Assembly: GCF_001571065.1 (NCBI RefSeq)
Contig: NZ_BCSW01000015.1
Coordinates: forward strand, 1 to 64,000
Length of the DNA: 64,000 nucleotides
Source of the DNA: Dietzia cinnamea NBRC 102147
Lineage (GTDB): Bacteria; Actinomycetota; Actinomycetes; Mycobacteriales; Mycobacteriaceae
Reading direction: 5' to 3'
The notes under the pieces: model-generated
Seen by the model: only the letters and a program-made list of their open reading frames with translations
Databases searched by the model: none
Told to the model about the DNA's origin: nothing
Shown here: positions 12,787-22,574 of the stretch, piece after piece
Position numbering within the stretch: the stretch's first letter is position 1
How the letters are laid out: each line of letters opens with the position of its first letter
Made by a program: the position numbers and the translations under genes

Positions 12787-13451
12787 GCCCGCGCGGCGAG
12801 CGCCCGGTCGCGCAGGGTCCCGATCATCGCGTCGGGGTCCGGCGCGCCGTAGACGGCCGAGCCGGCCACGAACACGTCACAGCCGGCGGCCGCGCACTCC
12901 CCGATCGTGTCGGCGTCGATCCCGCCGTCGATCTGGATGCGGACGTCCAGACCGCGGCGGTCGATCTCGGCACGCAGGGCGCGGACCTTGTCGAGCGACT
13001 CGGGCATGAACTTCTGACCGCCGAAGCCCGGCTCGACGCTCATCACGAGGACCAGGTCCACGTGGTCGAGCACCTCGAAGCACATCTCGGCGGGCGTGCC
13101 CGGCTTGATCGAGATCCCGGCACGGCTGCCCTTGACGTGCAGCAGGTCCGCCACCGCCACCGGGTCGTCGGCCGCCTCGAGGTGGAAGGTCACGTTCGCG
13201 GCGCCCGCGTCGACGTAGTCCCCGACCCAGCGCAGCGGGTTCTCGATCATGAGGTGGCAGTCCATGGGCTTGTCGGTCACCCGGCCGACCGCAGCGGCGA
13301 CCGGCGCGCCGAACGACAGGTTGGGCACGAAGTGGCCGTCCATGACGTCCACGTGGATCCAGTCGGCGGACGGGATCCGCTCGATCTCGCGGTCGAGTCG
13401 GGCGAAGTCGGCGGACAGGATCGACGGCGCGATGAGCGGCTGGTACGACAT
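12783..13451 (-). CDS. rpe: Ribulose-phosphate 3-epimerase
   Basis: This pentose phosphate pathway enzyme interconverts ribulose 5-phosphate and xylulose 5-phosphate. The 222-residue TIM barrel has IAPSILSADFA at the start, the metal-site HVDVMDGHFVPN (His and Asp ligands), the MSVEPGFGGQKF loop, and DGGID with the catalytic Asp. The ATG at 13451 has no evident Shine-Dalgarno but lies exactly seven bases after a TAGACT hexamer, suggesting a leaderless transcript. It overlaps ribD by four bases; its substrate is the precursor used by RibB, which may explain its place at the head of the riboflavin genes. Confidence 0.97.
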   Translation of the reverse strand: MSYQPLIAPSILSADFARLDREIERIPSADWIHVDVMDGHFVPNLSFGAPVAAAVGRVTDKPMDCHLMIENPLRWVGDYVDAGAANVTFHLEAADDPVAVADLLHVKGSRAGISIKPGTPAEMCFEVLDHVDLVLVMSVEPGFGGQKFMPESLDKVRALRAEIDRRGLDVRIQIDGGIDADTIGECAAAGCDVFVAGSAVYGAPDPDAMIGTLRDRALAARA

Positions 13452-13458
13452 GCCGCCC

Positions 13459-13464
13459 AGTCTA
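13459..13464 (-). promoter_or_regulatory. Candidate -10 element for leaderless rpe mRNA
   Basis: On the minus strand TAGACT occupies 13464-13459, followed by seven bases (GGGCGGC) and then the rpe ATG. That is the spacing expected if transcription starts at the A of the start codon. No Shine-Dalgarno is present. A -35 match is poor, as is frequent in actinobacterial promoters, so this remains a prediction. Confidence 0.4.
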
Positions 13465-13475
13465 GGCGGGCCGCG

Positions 13476-15104
13476 TCAGCGGGTCCGCCGCAGCGCCGCC
13501 ATGAACATCGCGTCGGTGCCGTGCCGGTGCGGCCACAGCTGCACCCACGGCCCCGCCCCCGACCCGTCGGGCGGGCCGCCGACCGCGCCGCCGATGTCCG
13601 CGAGGATCTCTCGCACGTCGAGCGTCTCCACGTCGTCCCGACGCGCGGCCTCGCGGACCACCGACACGGTCTCCGACAGATGCGGCGAGCACGTCGCGTA
13701 CAGCACCACACCCCCCGGTCGGACCAGTCGCATCGCCGAGTCCAGCAGCTCGCGCTGCAGAGAGACCAGCGCGGGGATGTCCGCGGCCGTCTTGCGCCAC
13801 CGCGCCTCGGGGCGCCGCCGCAACGCGCCCAGGCCCGAGCACGGCGCGTCGAGGAGGACGCGGTCGAAGCCGGGTTCGAGGCCGGGATCGCGGCCGTCGG
13901 CCGTGTGCACCGTCACCGGAAGGTCCCGGGTGGCCTCACGGACCAGGTCGGCGCGATGCGGCGACACCTCGACGCCGGTGAGGGTCCCGCCCTCGATCTC
14001 CGCGAGCGCGCCCAACATGACCGCCTTGCCGCCGGGGCCGGCGGCGAGATCGAGCCAGCGTCCGCCGTCCGGGCCGTCCAGCGGCGCGCGGGCGGCGGCC
14101 AGCGCGACCAGCTGGCTGCCCTCGTCCTGGACCGCGGCCAGCCCCTCCCGCACGGCGTCGAGCGTGCCCGGGTCCCCCGAGTCGAGGTGCACCGCGTACG
14201 GCGACAGCTCGCCCTCGCGGCCCCCCGTGACCAACGCGAGCTCCTCGGCGGAGATCGCGCCCGGCCGGGCGGCCAGGTGGACCCTGGGCCGCGCGTCGTC
14301 CGCGGCGAGCAGCTCGGGCAGCTCCCCGGCGGCCGCACCGAGCGAGTCGGCGAACGCCCGGGCGATCCACTCCGGGTGGGCGGTGCCGATGGCCATTCTC
14401 GCCACCGGGTCGGTCACGCCGTCGCGTAGCGCCTCGACCCACGCGTCCGCGTCGCGCGCCGAGATCTTGCGCAGGACGGCGTTGACGAACGCACCGGCGC
14501 GGCCGAGCCCCGCGGTGCGGGCCGCCTCCACGCTGGTGTCGACGGCCGCGTGCGCGCCGATGCGCGTGAACAGCAGCTGGTAGGCGCCCAGGCGGATCAG
14601 ATCGAGCACCGGCGGGTCGATCTCCTCGACGGGGCGCGACGAGGCGAGGGTGATGATGCGGTCGAGGAGCCCCTGCGCGCGGAGCGTGCCGTAGGTCAGC
14701 TCGGTCGCCAGGGCGGCGTCGCGGGTGTCGAGCTTCGCCCGGCGCAGCTCGGCCGGCAGCGTGAGGTTGGCGTAGGCCGCGCGCTCGCGGACCGCCGCCA
14801 TGACCGTCAGGGCCACGGACCTCGCGTCGGGCCGTCGCTGCGCTCGCTGCTGGTCGCCCGACCGCTGCCGGCCACCTTGCTGCTGCCGGTCACCAGACCG
14901 CTGCCGGGCTCCCGAACGCGGTCCCCCTGACCGTTGCTGGCCGCCCGACCGTGGGCGACCTGCGCCCGTGTCCCGGGGGCGACCTCCGCCGTCTCCGCGC
15001 TTCGGAGCGTCACCGCGGCGCCCGCTGCCGCCGCTTCCGGCGCCACGGCCCCGTTCGCTGCCGCCGTTTCCGGCGCCGCGACCCCGTCCGCCGTCGGCGC
15101 TCAC
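13476..15104 (-). CDS. rsmB: 16S rRNA cytosine-5 methyltransferase RsmB
   Basis: RsmB (Sun/Fmu) methylates C967 of 16S rRNA using SAM. After residue about 93 the 542-residue product has the NusB-like RNA-binding domain ([19 protein letters not shown] onward), then the methyltransferase with [11 protein letters not shown] (SAM motif I), [15 protein letters not shown] (motif IV with the Pro-Cys) and [10 protein letters not shown] (motif VI with the catalytic Cys). The first about 92 residues are almost only Gly, Arg, Ser, Gln and Asp and look disordered. The GTG at 15104 overlaps the fmt stop in GTGA. A shorter start within the disordered part cannot be excluded. Confidence 0.93.
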   Translation of the reverse strand: MSADGGRGRGAGNGGSERGRGAGSGGSGRRGDAPKRGDGGGRPRDTGAGRPRSGGQQRSGGPRSGARQRSGDRQQQGGRQRSGDQQRAQRRPDARSVALTVMAAVRERAAYANLTLPAELRRAKLDTRDAALATELTYGTLRAQGLLDRIITLASSRPVEEIDPPVLDLIRLGAYQLLFTRIGAHAAVDTSVEAARTAGLGRAGAFVNAVLRKISARDADAWVEALRDGVTDPVARMAIGTAHPEWIARAFADSLGAAAGELPELLAADDARPRVHLAARPGAISAEELALVTGGREGELSPYAVHLDSGDPGTLDAVREGLAAVQDEGSQLVALAAARAPLDGPDGGRWLDLAAGPGGKAVMLGALAEIEGGTLTGVEVSPHRADLVREATRDLPVTVHTADGRDPGLEPGFDRVLLDAPCSGLGALRRRPEARWRKTAADIPALVSLQRELLDSAMRLVRPGGVVLYATCSPHLSETVSVVREAARRDDVETLDVREILADIGGAVGGPPDGSGAGPWVQLWPHRHGTDAMFMAALRRTR

Positions 15105-16033
15105 TCGAAGGCCGCCTCGGCGTCGAGGCGCGCACCGCGGACCCAGTTGAGTGCGTCCATCATCCTCTTGCCCGGGGGTTGGATGGTCTCGAGCACCATG
15201 GGAGCGGAGGCCGTGCCCACGTGCACGGCCTTCTTGTCCCACGCGATACGGCCGGGCTCGAGGTCGGGGGCGGTCTCCTCGGCCGGGCGGGCCGAGCCGA
15301 TCTTCACCCGCTCGCCGCCGAGTGTCGTCCACGCACCGGGCGCCGGGGTGACCGACCGGATGTGTCGATCGACCGCCAGGGCGGGGTCGGACCACCGCAC
15401 CCGCGCGTCGTCGACGGTGAGCTTCCCCGCGTGGGAGACGCCATCGGTCGGTTGCGGTACCGGGCGCAACTCCCCCGCCTCGAGGCCGTCGAGCGTCGCG
15501 ACCAGCAGACCGGCCCCGGACTCGGACAGTCGCCCGAGCAGGTCGCCGGCGGTGTCGCGTGGCCGGATCGTCTCGGTCATCGTTCCCAGCACGGGGCCGG
15601 TGTCCATCCCCTCGTCGAGCCGGAACGTCGTGGCGCCGGTGACCTCGTCACCGGCCGCGATGGCGGCGTTGACGGGGGCGGCCCCCCGCCACGCGGGCAG
15701 GAGGGAGAAGTGCAGGTTGATCCAACCGTGCGCCGGGATGTCCAGAACGGGCCGTGGGACGAGGTGTCCGTAGGCGACCACGGGGACGGCGTCGGGCGCC
15801 AGTTCACGCAGCCGCTCGGCGAACCCGGAATCGCGGGCGTTGGGCGGGGTGAGGACCTCGATTCCCGCCGCGTCGGCGGCGGCCGCGACGGGACTGCGGG
15901 ACAGCCCGCGGCCACGTCCGGTGCGCGCGTCGGGTCGGGAGACCACGGCCACCACCTCGTGGCGGTCGCTGTCGAGGAGAGCCCGCAGGGACGGGACGGC
16001 GACGTCGGGGGTGCCGGCGAAGACGAGGCGCAT
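15101..16033 (-). CDS. fmt: Methionyl-tRNA formyltransferase
   Basis: Fmt formylates initiator Met-tRNA from 10-formyltetrahydrofolate. The 310-residue product starts [16 protein letters not shown], contains the catalytic core [18 protein letters not shown] (Asn and His) and [10 protein letters not shown] with the catalytic Asp, and ends with the C-terminal tRNA-binding domain. Compared with the usual N-x-HPSLLP, this protein has Phe where Pro is typical. It lies three bases after def and overlaps rsmB by four bases. The def-fmt-rsmB set links formylation, deformylation and rRNA maturation. Confidence 0.96.
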   Translation of the reverse strand: MRLVFAGTPDVAVPSLRALLDSDRHEVVAVVSRPDARTGRGRGLSRSPVAAAADAAGIEVLTPPNARDSGFAERLRELAPDAVPVVAYGHLVPRPVLDIPAHGWINLHFSLLPAWRGAAPVNAAIAAGDEVTGATTFRLDEGMDTGPVLGTMTETIRPRDTAGDLLGRLSESGAGLLVATLDGLEAGELRPVPQPTDGVSHAGKLTVDDARVRWSDPALAVDRHIRSVTPAPGAWTTLGGERVKIGSARPAEETAPDLEPGRIAWDKKAVHVGTASAPMVLETIQPPGKRMMDALNWVRGARLDAEAAFE

Positions 16034-16036
16034 CGG

Positions 16037-16591
16037 TCACCTCACCGCCATGGCGTCGGAGAGCTGGTCGTAGACGACCCCGGCGCTGACGGCGGCGCTG
16101 CCGAACCACGCTGACGAGCGGATCTCGGCCATCGCGGCGCGGCGACGTTCCGGGGTGAGCCGCTGGAGGAACAGCACCCCGTCGAGGTGGTCGATCTCAT
16201 GCTGGACAGCGCGGGCGAGGATGCCCTCCGCCTCGAAGCTGACCGGGTCACCCTTCATGTCGAACCCGCGTGCGCGGACCCGGGCGAACCGCTCCGTGGG
16301 CATCGACACCCCCGGGATGGACAGACAGCCCTCGTTGACCTCGGTGGTCTCGTTCCCGATGGCTTCCCATTCCGGGTTGACCAGGTGGCCCCGACGTCCT
16401 CCACAGGTGTAGACGAACACGCGGGTGGACAGGCCGATCTGCGGGGCCGCGAGACCGGCGCCCTCCTCGTGCGCGACCGTGTCCATGAGGTCCGTCACCG
16501 TCCGCGCCAGCCGGTCGTCGAAGGAGGTGACGGGATCAGCGGCGGTCCTCAGGACGGGATCGCCGAAGAGCCGGACGGGGTGGACGGGCAT
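16037..16591 (-). CDS. def: Peptide deformylase
   Basis: The enzyme removes the N-formyl group from nascent proteins using a bound metal. All three family motifs are present in 184 residues: GAGLAAPQIG (about 44-53), EGCLSIPG with the metal-binding Cys (about 88-95), and QHEIDHLDG with the two His ligands and catalytic Glu (about 130-138). The start at 16591 follows a GAGGAG at a somewhat long distance. A TAGAAT hexamer at 16636-16631 gives a plausible promoter just after priA, so def probably heads the def-fmt-rsmB-(rpe-rib) run. Confidence 0.96.
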   Translation of the reverse strand: MPVHPVRLFGDPVLRTAADPVTSFDDRLARTVTDLMDTVAHEEGAGLAAPQIGLSTRVFVYTCGGRRGHLVNPEWEAIGNETTEVNEGCLSIPGVSMPTERFARVRARGFDMKGDPVSFEAEGILARAVQHEIDHLDGVLFLQRLTPERRRAAMAEIRSSAWFGSAAVSAGVVYDQLSDAMAVR

Positions 16592-16630
16592 GCGTATCGG
16601 GTCTCCTCGGGGCGACGGTGATGAACAGCC

Positions 16631-16636
16631 ATTCTA
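16631..16636 (-). promoter_or_regulatory. Candidate -10 box for def-fmt-rsmB
   Basis: TAGAAT on the minus strand (five of six matches to TATAAT) lies 39 bases upstream of the def start, in the 58-base space after the priA stop. No convincing -35 hexamer is seen at 16-18 bases. The position fits the head of the def operon. Confidence 0.45.
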
Positions 16637-16649
16637 GGCGCTGCGTCAG

Positions 16650-18695
16650 TCATCCGATGTTCACGGGATCCAGGCGGACGCGCAGCGGATGGGTGGATCG
16701 TCTGCCCGCCCGCCGGACGATGAGGGCGCGCAGCTCCGCGGCGACGTCGTTCAGCATCGCCGGGGGGACCCGCAGGAGGACCCGCTCGGGATCCTCCACC
16801 TCGTCATGGCCGGGCAGCTCCTCGCCAGGGGGGAGGTCCACCGGGCCGAGCACCTCGACGCTGTCGGCGAACCGGAAGTCCTCGAGGAACTCCGCCAGCG
16901 CCGCCGCGGGGCCGTCGACCGCCATCATGTGGACCGCCGGGGGGAACCCGACCTCGGCGCGGTCGGCGAGCTCGCGCTCCGCCCAGCCCTGTGGGTCCCA
17001 CCGGACCAACGCCTGGGCGACCGCGGACCCGGAGTCCGCCGACAGGAACACCCTGCCACCCTCGTCGGCCGGGCGGACGAGCCCGGCGGCGCCGATCCAC
17101 AGCCGGAGCGCGTTCTGCACAGCCCTCAGGTCGGGCCGGCCGAGCAGCGCCCACGAGTCCAACAGCAGCGCGGCGCCGTAACCGCCGTCGGCGACGGGCT
17201 CCGCGCCGGGGGTGGACACGATGATCGCGGGACTCGCGGGCACGGAGTCGAGGATCTCCCCTCCCCCGCTCGTGCGGATCCGCACCCCGGGGAACATCCG
17301 GCCCAACTCCTCGGCGGTGCGCCCCGCGCCCACGACCCCGGCGCGCAACGCACGCGATCCGCAGGCCACGCACCGGAACCCCGGCTCGGGCGCCCCGCAC
17401 CACCCGCACGCCAGCTCGACCGGCCCGTAGACCTCGTCCATGCGGCCGGCGCGCAGGGGGCCGTTGCAGCGACGACACCGGGCGGGCGTCCGGCAGGAAC
17501 CGCACAGCAGAGTGGGGATGTACCCCTTCCGGGGAACCTGGACCAGGACCGGCGCGTCGACGTCGATCGACTCGCGGGCCATCGTCAACGCGACGGCCGG
17601 CAGGCGCGTGCGGCCGCCCGCGACGTCGCGTGCCTGGAGCGGGTCGGCGTCCGTCACGGCCACCACGCGCGGGGCCAGCTCGCGGACCAGGCCGGCGCGG
17701 GGCCGGATCTCGTGTGCCCAGCCGGTCCTCACGTACTCCGCGACTTCCGGCGTCCGGTCCACCGACGTCAGCAGGAGCGGGGTGCCCTCCAGCGCGGAAC
17801 GCTGGGCGGCGACATCACGCGTGTGCGGATACGGAGCGCGGGGTTCGACGAAGGAGTCGTCACCGTCGTCGTGCAGCACGATGAGGCCCGGTTCGGGGAG
17901 CGGGGCGAAGACGGAGCTGCGTGTGCCCACGACGATCCGTGCATGCCCGCGGACCGCGCGCAGCCAGCGTCGGTACCTGGCGGAGGGGCCCACTCCCGCG
18001 GACAGGTCGGCGACGAGGTCCCGGCCGGCCGCTCCGCCCCCGACCACCTCGCGGCACGCCCCGGCGAGGCGGTCGACGTCACGTTGGTCCGGGACGATGA
18101 GCAGCACCTGCAGACCCCGTCGTCGGACGGAGTCGGCGAGTGCGGCCAACGACCGCGCCCAGTCCCGGCCGGGCGGCACCGTCCACACCCCCCGGGCCGG
18201 CACACCGCCGGTGACCGCCTCGAGGAACCTGGCGACCATCGGGTGGTCCTCCCAGCCCGCCGGTAGTTCGACCGGGCCGATCGACACCCCCTCGGGCGCG
18301 CCGGGCTCGGGCACGGACTTCTCCGCCGCCGCGTGCCGGGGCGGGATGGCCAGTCGGAGCACGTCGGACCGCGTGCCCACCCACCGGCGCGCGACGAGGT
18401 CCACCAGGCGCAACAGCGCCGGGGTGAGGACGGGTTCCGGGGAGACCACGCGTTCGAGCCAGGCGAGCTCGCCCTGGTGGTCGGTGTGGGCCGCGCGTTC
18501 GACGAGGAAACCGTCGACAAGTCGGCCGGCGAAACGCACCCGCACGCGTACGCCGGGGCGAGCCTCGGCCGACATCGACTCGGGCACCCGGTAGTCGAAC
18601 TCGCGGTCGAGGTGGGGTACCCCGAGCAACGGCAGAACCCGGGCCACGGGGCGCTCGGCCGCCGCGACCCGGGTCGCCGGGCGCGTTGTCGTCAC
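16650..18695 (-). CDS. priA: Primosomal protein PriA, helicase-inactive type
   Basis: PriA recognises branched DNA for replication restart. The 681-residue product has the N-terminal 3'-end-binding region (LLGVPHLDREFDYRVP), a zinc module with paired cysteines (CGSCRTPARCRRC, CGWCGAP and CVACGS at about 410-455) and the C-terminal domain. The helicase signatures are lost: where a Walker A GxxGSGKT is expected the protein reads TVPPGRDWARS, and the DEEH box reads HDDGDD. Loss of helicase motifs is known for actinobacterial PriA, so a structural, ATP-independent role is likely. The GTG at 18695 has a GAGGAT upstream. It follows metK by 45 bases. Confidence 0.92.
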   Translation of the reverse strand: MTTTRPATRVAAAERPVARVLPLLGVPHLDREFDYRVPESMSAEARPGVRVRVRFAGRLVDGFLVERAAHTDHQGELAWLERVVSPEPVLTPALLRLVDLVARRWVGTRSDVLRLAIPPRHAAAEKSVPEPGAPEGVSIGPVELPAGWEDHPMVARFLEAVTGGVPARGVWTVPPGRDWARSLAALADSVRRRGLQVLLIVPDQRDVDRLAGACREVVGGGAAGRDLVADLSAGVGPSARYRRWLRAVRGHARIVVGTRSSVFAPLPEPGLIVLHDDGDDSFVEPRAPYPHTRDVAAQRSALEGTPLLLTSVDRTPEVAEYVRTGWAHEIRPRAGLVRELAPRVVAVTDADPLQARDVAGGRTRLPAVALTMARESIDVDAPVLVQVPRKGYIPTLLCGSCRTPARCRRCNGPLRAGRMDEVYGPVELACGWCGAPEPGFRCVACGSRALRAGVVGAGRTAEELGRMFPGVRIRTSGGGEILDSVPASPAIIVSTPGAEPVADGGYGAALLLDSWALLGRPDLRAVQNALRLWIGAAGLVRPADEGGRVFLSADSGSAVAQALVRWDPQGWAERELADRAEVGFPPAVHMMAVDGPAAALAEFLEDFRFADSVEVLGPVDLPPGEELPGHDEVEDPERVLLRVPPAMLNDVAAELRALIVRRAGRRSTHPLRVRLDPVNIG

Positions 18696-18740
18696 GTCGG
18701 AAATCCTCGCACCCCGCTACGACACCCAGGTGCGACGGCT

Positions 18741-19952
18741 CTACAGTCCGGCGGCCGTCCTGAGGTCCTCGACGCGGTCGGTGCGCTCCCAGGGCAGGTC
18801 GACGTCGGTGCGTCCGAAGTGGCCGTAGGCCGCGGTGGGGGCGTAGATGGGCCGCTTGAGGTCCAGGTCGCGGATGATGGCGCCCGGGCGCAGGTCGAAC
18901 ACCTCGGTCACGGCCTGCTGCAGACGGTCGATCTCGACCTTCTCGGTGCCGAAGGCCTCGACGAACAGGCCGACGGGGGCGGCCTTGCCGATGGCGTAGG
19001 CGACCTGGACCTCGACGCGCTCGGCCAGCCCGGCGGCGACGATGTTCTTGGCGACCCAGCGCATTGCGTACGCGGCGGAGCGGTCGACCTTGGACGGGTC
19101 CTTGCCCGAGAAGGCGCCGCCGCCGTGACGGGCCATGCCGCCATAGGTGTCGACGATGATCTTGCGTCCGGTCAGACCGGCGTCGCCCATCGGGCCACCG
19201 AGCACGAACCGGCCCGTGGGGTTGACCAACAGGCGGAAGTCGGAGGTGTCGATGTCACCGGCCGCATCGGCCAGGACCGGGTCGATCACGTGGGCGGTGA
19301 GGTCGTCACGCAGCGTGGTCTCGAGGTCGATGCCGTCGGCGTGCTGGGTGGAGATGACGATGGTGTCCAGACGCACCGCGCGGTCGCCGTCGTACTCGAT
19401 GGTGACCTGGGTCTTGCCGTCCGGGCGCAGGTAGTCCAGGGTGCTGTCTTTGCGCACCTCGGTCAGCCGCCGGGACAGGCGGTGCGCCAGCGCGATCGGC
19501 AGCGGCATGAGCTCGGGGGTGTCCGAGCAGGCGTAGCCGAACATCAGGCCCTGGTCGCCGGCGCCCTGGCGGGCGATGGCGTCCTCGACCGACTCGGTGG
19601 AGGTGCGTGCCTCGTGGGAGGTGTCGACTCCCTGGGCGATCTCCGGGGACTGCTGGCCGATAGAGATGGACACGCCGCAGGAGACCCCGTCGAAGCCCTT
19701 GTCGGAGGAGTCGTAGCCGATCTCGACGATCTTGTCGCGGATGAGCTGCGGGATCTCCACGTAACCAGTGGTCTTGACCTCGCCGGCCACGTGGACCTGG
19801 CCGGTGGTGACCATTGTCTCCACGGCCACGCGGGCCGCCGGGTCCTGTTCCAGCATCGCGTCCAGGATCGAATCTGAGATGGCGTCACAGATCTTGTCCG
19901 GATGCCCCTCGGTCACGGACTCGCTGGTGAACAGCCGACGTGCCTGCGTCAC
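18741..19952 (-). CDS. metK: S-adenosylmethionine synthetase
   Basis: MetK makes SAM from methionine and ATP. The 403-residue product has [17 protein letters not shown] at the N-terminus, [12 protein letters not shown] (ATP site, about 120), and the paired signatures [13 protein letters not shown] and [17 protein letters not shown] prefer the GTG at 19952 ([12 protein letters not shown]) because GAAGAGAG lies just upstream and the length equals that typical of mycolic-acid bacteria; an ATG six codons earlier has no ribosome-binding site. It follows coaBC by 61 bases. No SAM riboswitch signature was recognised upstream. Confidence 0.96.
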   Translation of the reverse strand: MTQARRLFTSESVTEGHPDKICDAISDSILDAMLEQDPAARVAVETMVTTGQVHVAGEVKTTGYVEIPQLIRDKIVEIGYDSSDKGFDGVSCGVSISIGQQSPEIAQGVDTSHEARTSTESVEDAIARQGAGDQGLMFGYACSDTPELMPLPIALAHRLSRRLTEVRKDSTLDYLRPDGKTQVTIEYDGDRAVRLDTIVISTQHADGIDLETTLRDDLTAHVIDPVLADAAGDIDTSDFRLLVNPTGRFVLGGPMGDAGLTGRKIIVDTYGGMARHGGGAFSGKDPSKVDRSAAYAMRWVAKNIVAAGLAERVEVQVAYAIGKAAPVGLFVEAFGTEKVEIDRLQQAVTEVFDLRPGAIIRDLDLKRPIYAPTAAYGHFGRTDVDLPWERTDRVEDLRTAAGL

Positions 19953-20013
19953 AGTGCTTCTCTCTTCCATGGTGGGATCGCGTGTGATCGGTGCCGATCG
20001 CGTGAGAACGACA

Positions 20014-21273
20014 CTAGTCGGTGCGGTCTGTGTCACTCCGGCGGGTCCGGCGGAGGCTGACCGCTGCGACCGCGTCGAGCAGCCGGTCGGCCAGGAGGTC
20101 CTTGCTCGCCCGGTCCAGCGTGGTCTCGGCGCCGTCGACGTCGAGGATCCAGCCCCCGTTGTCGTCCCGGCCGAAGGTGGTGTCCCGCCCGACCTCGTTG
20201 ACGACGAGGAGGTCGCATCCCTTCCTCGCGAGCTTCGCCCGGCCGTGCTCGAGGACCGATCCGGAGGAGTCGCCGGTCTCGGCCGCGAAACCGACCAGGA
20301 CGCAGCTGGCGGGGACGTCGCCGGCGGAGCGGGCCGCGACGAGGTCGGCCAGGATGTCCGGGTTGCGCTGCAGCCTGATCTCGGCCGGCTCGGAATCGCT
20401 GCCCTTCTTGAGTTTGGACTCGGAGACGTCCGCCGGCCGGAAGTCGGCGACGGCCGCGGCCTTGACGACGACATCGGCGTGGGCGGCGGCGCGCAGGGTC
20501 TCCTCCCGCAACTGCAGTGCGGACTCGATGTGCACGGCCTCGACGGCCGCGGGCACCGGGAGGTCCGAGGACGTCACCAACGTGACCCGGGCGCCACGGG
20601 CCGCGGCCACCGCGGCGATCGCGTGTCCCTGCTTGCCGGAGCTCCGGTTGCCGAGGAACCGGACCGGGTCGATCTCCTCGCGGGTACCGCCGGAGGTCAC
20701 CACGACGCGCCGACCCGCCAGATCCCACGGCAGGGTCCCGCCGTCGAGGAAAAGCCAGGCCAGCCGGGCGATGTCCGACGGCTCGGGTAGGCGCCCGGCG
20801 CCGGTGTCGGCGCCGGTGAGGCGTCCGGAGGCCGGTGGCATGACGTGCACCCCGTCCCCGCGGAGGGTGTCGACGTTCCGCCGGGTGGCGGGGTGCTCCC
20901 ACATCTCGGTGTGCATGGCCGGGGCGAGCAGGACCGGGCAGCGTGCGGTGAGCAGCGTGGAGGTGAGGAGGTCGTCCGCCCGGCCGCTCGCCGCGCGGGC
21001 GAGCAGGTCGGCGGTGGCGGGGGCGACGACGACGAGGTCCGCCCGCTGCCCGAGGGCGACGTGGCGGACGGACGGCACGTCCGAGAACACCCCGGTCGAC
21101 ACCGGATTTCCGGACAAAGCCTCGAAGGTGGCGGACCCGACGAAGCGCAGGGCCGCCTCGGTGGGGACGACGTCGACGTGGCATCCGGACTCGGTGAGGA
21201 GCCGGATCAGGCCGCAGGCCTTGTACGCGGCGATCCCGCCGCCCACGCCGACGACGACACGCTTGCCGCGCAT
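20014..21273 (-). CDS. coaBC: Phosphopantothenoylcysteine decarboxylase/synthetase
   Basis: CoaBC joins cysteine to 4'-phosphopantothenate (CoaB) and decarboxylates the product (CoaC) on the way to coenzyme A. In the 419-residue product the N-terminal flavoprotein half shows [32 protein letters not shown] and the PAMHTEMW substrate clamp; the C-terminal half shows [28 protein letters not shown] and the NPDIL segment. The ATG at 21273 has a GGGGA Shine-Dalgarno. A GTG at 21294 overlapping the rpoZ stop would add seven residues and is the main alternative. The rpoZ-coaBC-metK order is conserved in actinobacteria. Confidence 0.95.
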   Translation of the reverse strand: MRGKRVVVGVGGGIAAYKACGLIRLLTESGCHVDVVPTEAALRFVGSATFEALSGNPVSTGVFSDVPSVRHVALGQRADLVVVAPATADLLARAASGRADDLLTSTLLTARCPVLLAPAMHTEMWEHPATRRNVDTLRGDGVHVMPPASGRLTGADTGAGRLPEPSDIARLAWLFLDGGTLPWDLAGRRVVVTSGGTREEIDPVRFLGNRSSGKQGHAIAAVAAARGARVTLVTSSDLPVPAAVEAVHIESALQLREETLRAAAHADVVVKAAAVADFRPADVSESKLKKGSDSEPAEIRLQRNPDILADLVAARSAGDVPASCVLVGFAAETGDSSGSVLEHGRAKLARKGCDLLVVNEVGRDTTFGRDDNGGWILDVDGAETTLDRASKDLLADRLLDAVAAVSLRRTRRSDTDRTD

Positions 21274-21290
21274 GTCGTCCCCGGTGGGGC

Positions 21291-21575
21291 TCACTCTCCC
21301 TCGGCGCAGTCGAGCAGATCGGAGTGCAGCTCGCGCAGCGCGATGGTCAGCGGCTTCTCGTGCAGCCCCGGGTCGACCAGCGGACCGACGTACTCGAGGA
21401 TGCCCTCCTCGATCTGGTTGTAGTACGAGTTGATCTGCCGCGCGCGCTTGGCGGCGAAGATTACGAGCGCGTACTTGGAGGACGCCCGCTCGAGCAGCTC
21501 GTCGATCGGGGGGTTGGTGATACCGATCGGGGTGTCGTACAGCGGGGTGGCCGCTGCGGCTTCGGTGGTGGCCAC
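21291..21575 (-). CDS. rpoZ: RNA polymerase omega subunit
   Basis: Omega helps assemble the beta-prime subunit of RNA polymerase. The 94-residue product contains the conserved [19 protein letters not shown] and [14 protein letters not shown] segments and an acidic C-terminus (LDCAEGE). The ATG at 21575 follows an AGGAGAT. It lies 65 bases after gmk and 17 bases before coaBC. Confidence 0.96.
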   Translation of the reverse strand: MATTEAAAATPLYDTPIGITNPPIDELLERASSKYALVIFAAKRARQINSYYNQIEEGILEYVGPLVDPGLHEKPLTIALRELHSDLLDCAEGE

Positions 21576-21640
21576 TATGGGATCTCCTCTGGGTACTGCG
21601 GGCGGTGTCTCGTGACACCCGGGTGACGCTGGGACCGGCG

Positions 21641-22243
21641 CTAGTCGCGGCCGACCAGCAATGATACCAACTCGTCGACGGCGGCCTCGAGTTCGTCGTT
21701 GACGATGACCACGTCGAACTCGTCGCGGGCCTCCATCTCGACCTTCGCGGTCTCGAGTCGACGGGCGACCACGTCGTGGGGTTCGGTACCCCTACCACGC
21801 AGGCGGACCTCGAGTTCTTCCCATGACGGAGGTGCCAGGAAGACGGTCGTGCCCTCGGGTAGGGACTCGCGGATCTGACGGACCCCGGCCAGATCGACCT
21901 CGATGAGGACCGGCCGACCCTCGTCCAGGGCGCGGCGGACCGGCTCGGCGGGGGTACCGGAGAGCTGGAGGCCCCGGTGGATCTCGGCCCACTCCAGCAT
22001 GCGGCCCCCCGCGACCGCGTCGCGGAACTCCTCCGTGGTGACGAAGTGATAGTCGCGACCGTCGACCTCGCCGGGGCGGGGATCGCGGGTGGTCATGGAG
22101 ACGCTGAAGTAGAGATCGGACAGGCGCTCGCGCAGGCGGGCGACGACGGTTGACTTGCCGACAGCGGAGGGGCCGGCCAAGACGATCAGCCGGCCCCTCT
22201 TCGCCGTCGCCTCCGGGGCGGCCCCGGACGACGGTGTGTTCAT
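21641..22243 (-). CDS. gmk: Guanylate kinase
   Basis: Gmk phosphorylates GMP to GDP. The 200-residue product has the P-loop [12 protein letters not shown] (about residues 19-30), the GMP-binding [20 protein letters not shown] stretch, and the lid [15 protein letters not shown]. The ATG at 22243 is seven bases downstream of mihF. The mihF-gmk-rpoZ grouping is standard for actinobacteria and probably forms one transcript. Confidence 0.96.
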   Translation of the reverse strand: MNTPSSGAAPEATAKRGRLIVLAGPSAVGKSTVVARLRERLSDLYFSVSMTTRDPRPGEVDGRDYHFVTTEEFRDAVAGGRMLEWAEIHRGLQLSGTPAEPVRRALDEGRPVLIEVDLAGVRQIRESLPEGTTVFLAPPSWEELEVRLRGRGTEPHDVVARRLETAKVEMEARDEFDVVIVNDELEAAVDELVSLLVGRD

Positions 22244-22250
22244 TCGCCGA

Positions 22251-22574
22251 TCAGTCGACCGTGAAGTCGAACCGCTCGAGCAGTGCGCGACGCTGGCGGT
22301 CACCGAGACCACGCAGACGGCGCGTCGGCGCGATCTCCAGCTCGGTCATGATCTCCTGAGCCTTGACCTTGCCCACCTTCGGCAGGGCCTCGAGCAGCGC
22401 CGAGACCTTCATCTTGCCGAGGATCTCGTCGCTCTCGGCGTCCTTGAGCACCTGCTTGAGGTCGGTGCCGCCGCGCTTCAGGCGCTCCTTGAGCTCAGCC
22501 CGGGCGCGACGGGCGGCAGCCGCCTTCTCCAGAGCAGCAGCGCGCTGCTCATCGGTCAACTGGGGAAGGGCCAC
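22251..22574 (-). CDS. mihF: Actinobacterial integration host factor (mIHF)
   Basis: mIHF is an essential nucleoid protein in mycobacteria, unrelated in sequence to HU-type IHF. The 107-residue product has a charged, Ala/Arg-rich N-terminal helix ([20 protein letters not shown]) followed by the compact DNA-binding helix-two-turn-helix region ([18 protein letters not shown] and [15 protein letters not shown]). The GTG at 22574 has a GGAGG directly upstream. It begins the mihF-gmk-rpoZ-coaBC-metK run, after 424 non-coding bases with several inverted repeats, so it probably has its own regulated promoter. Confidence 0.95.
   Translation of the reverse strand: MALPQLTDEQRAAALEKAAAARRARAELKERLKRGGTDLKQVLKDAESDEILGKMKVSALLEALPKVGKVKAQEIMTELEIAPTRRLRGLGDRQRRALLERFDFTVD

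Noticed and set aside
19953-19970. ATG at 19970 as the metK start
   Set aside because: It has no ribosome-binding site, whereas the GTG at 19952 has a purine-rich site and gives the usual length.
19953-20013. Possible SAM riboswitch upstream of metK
   Set aside because: Only 61 bases separate coaBC and metK, with weak short repeats; too small for a known SAM riboswitch.
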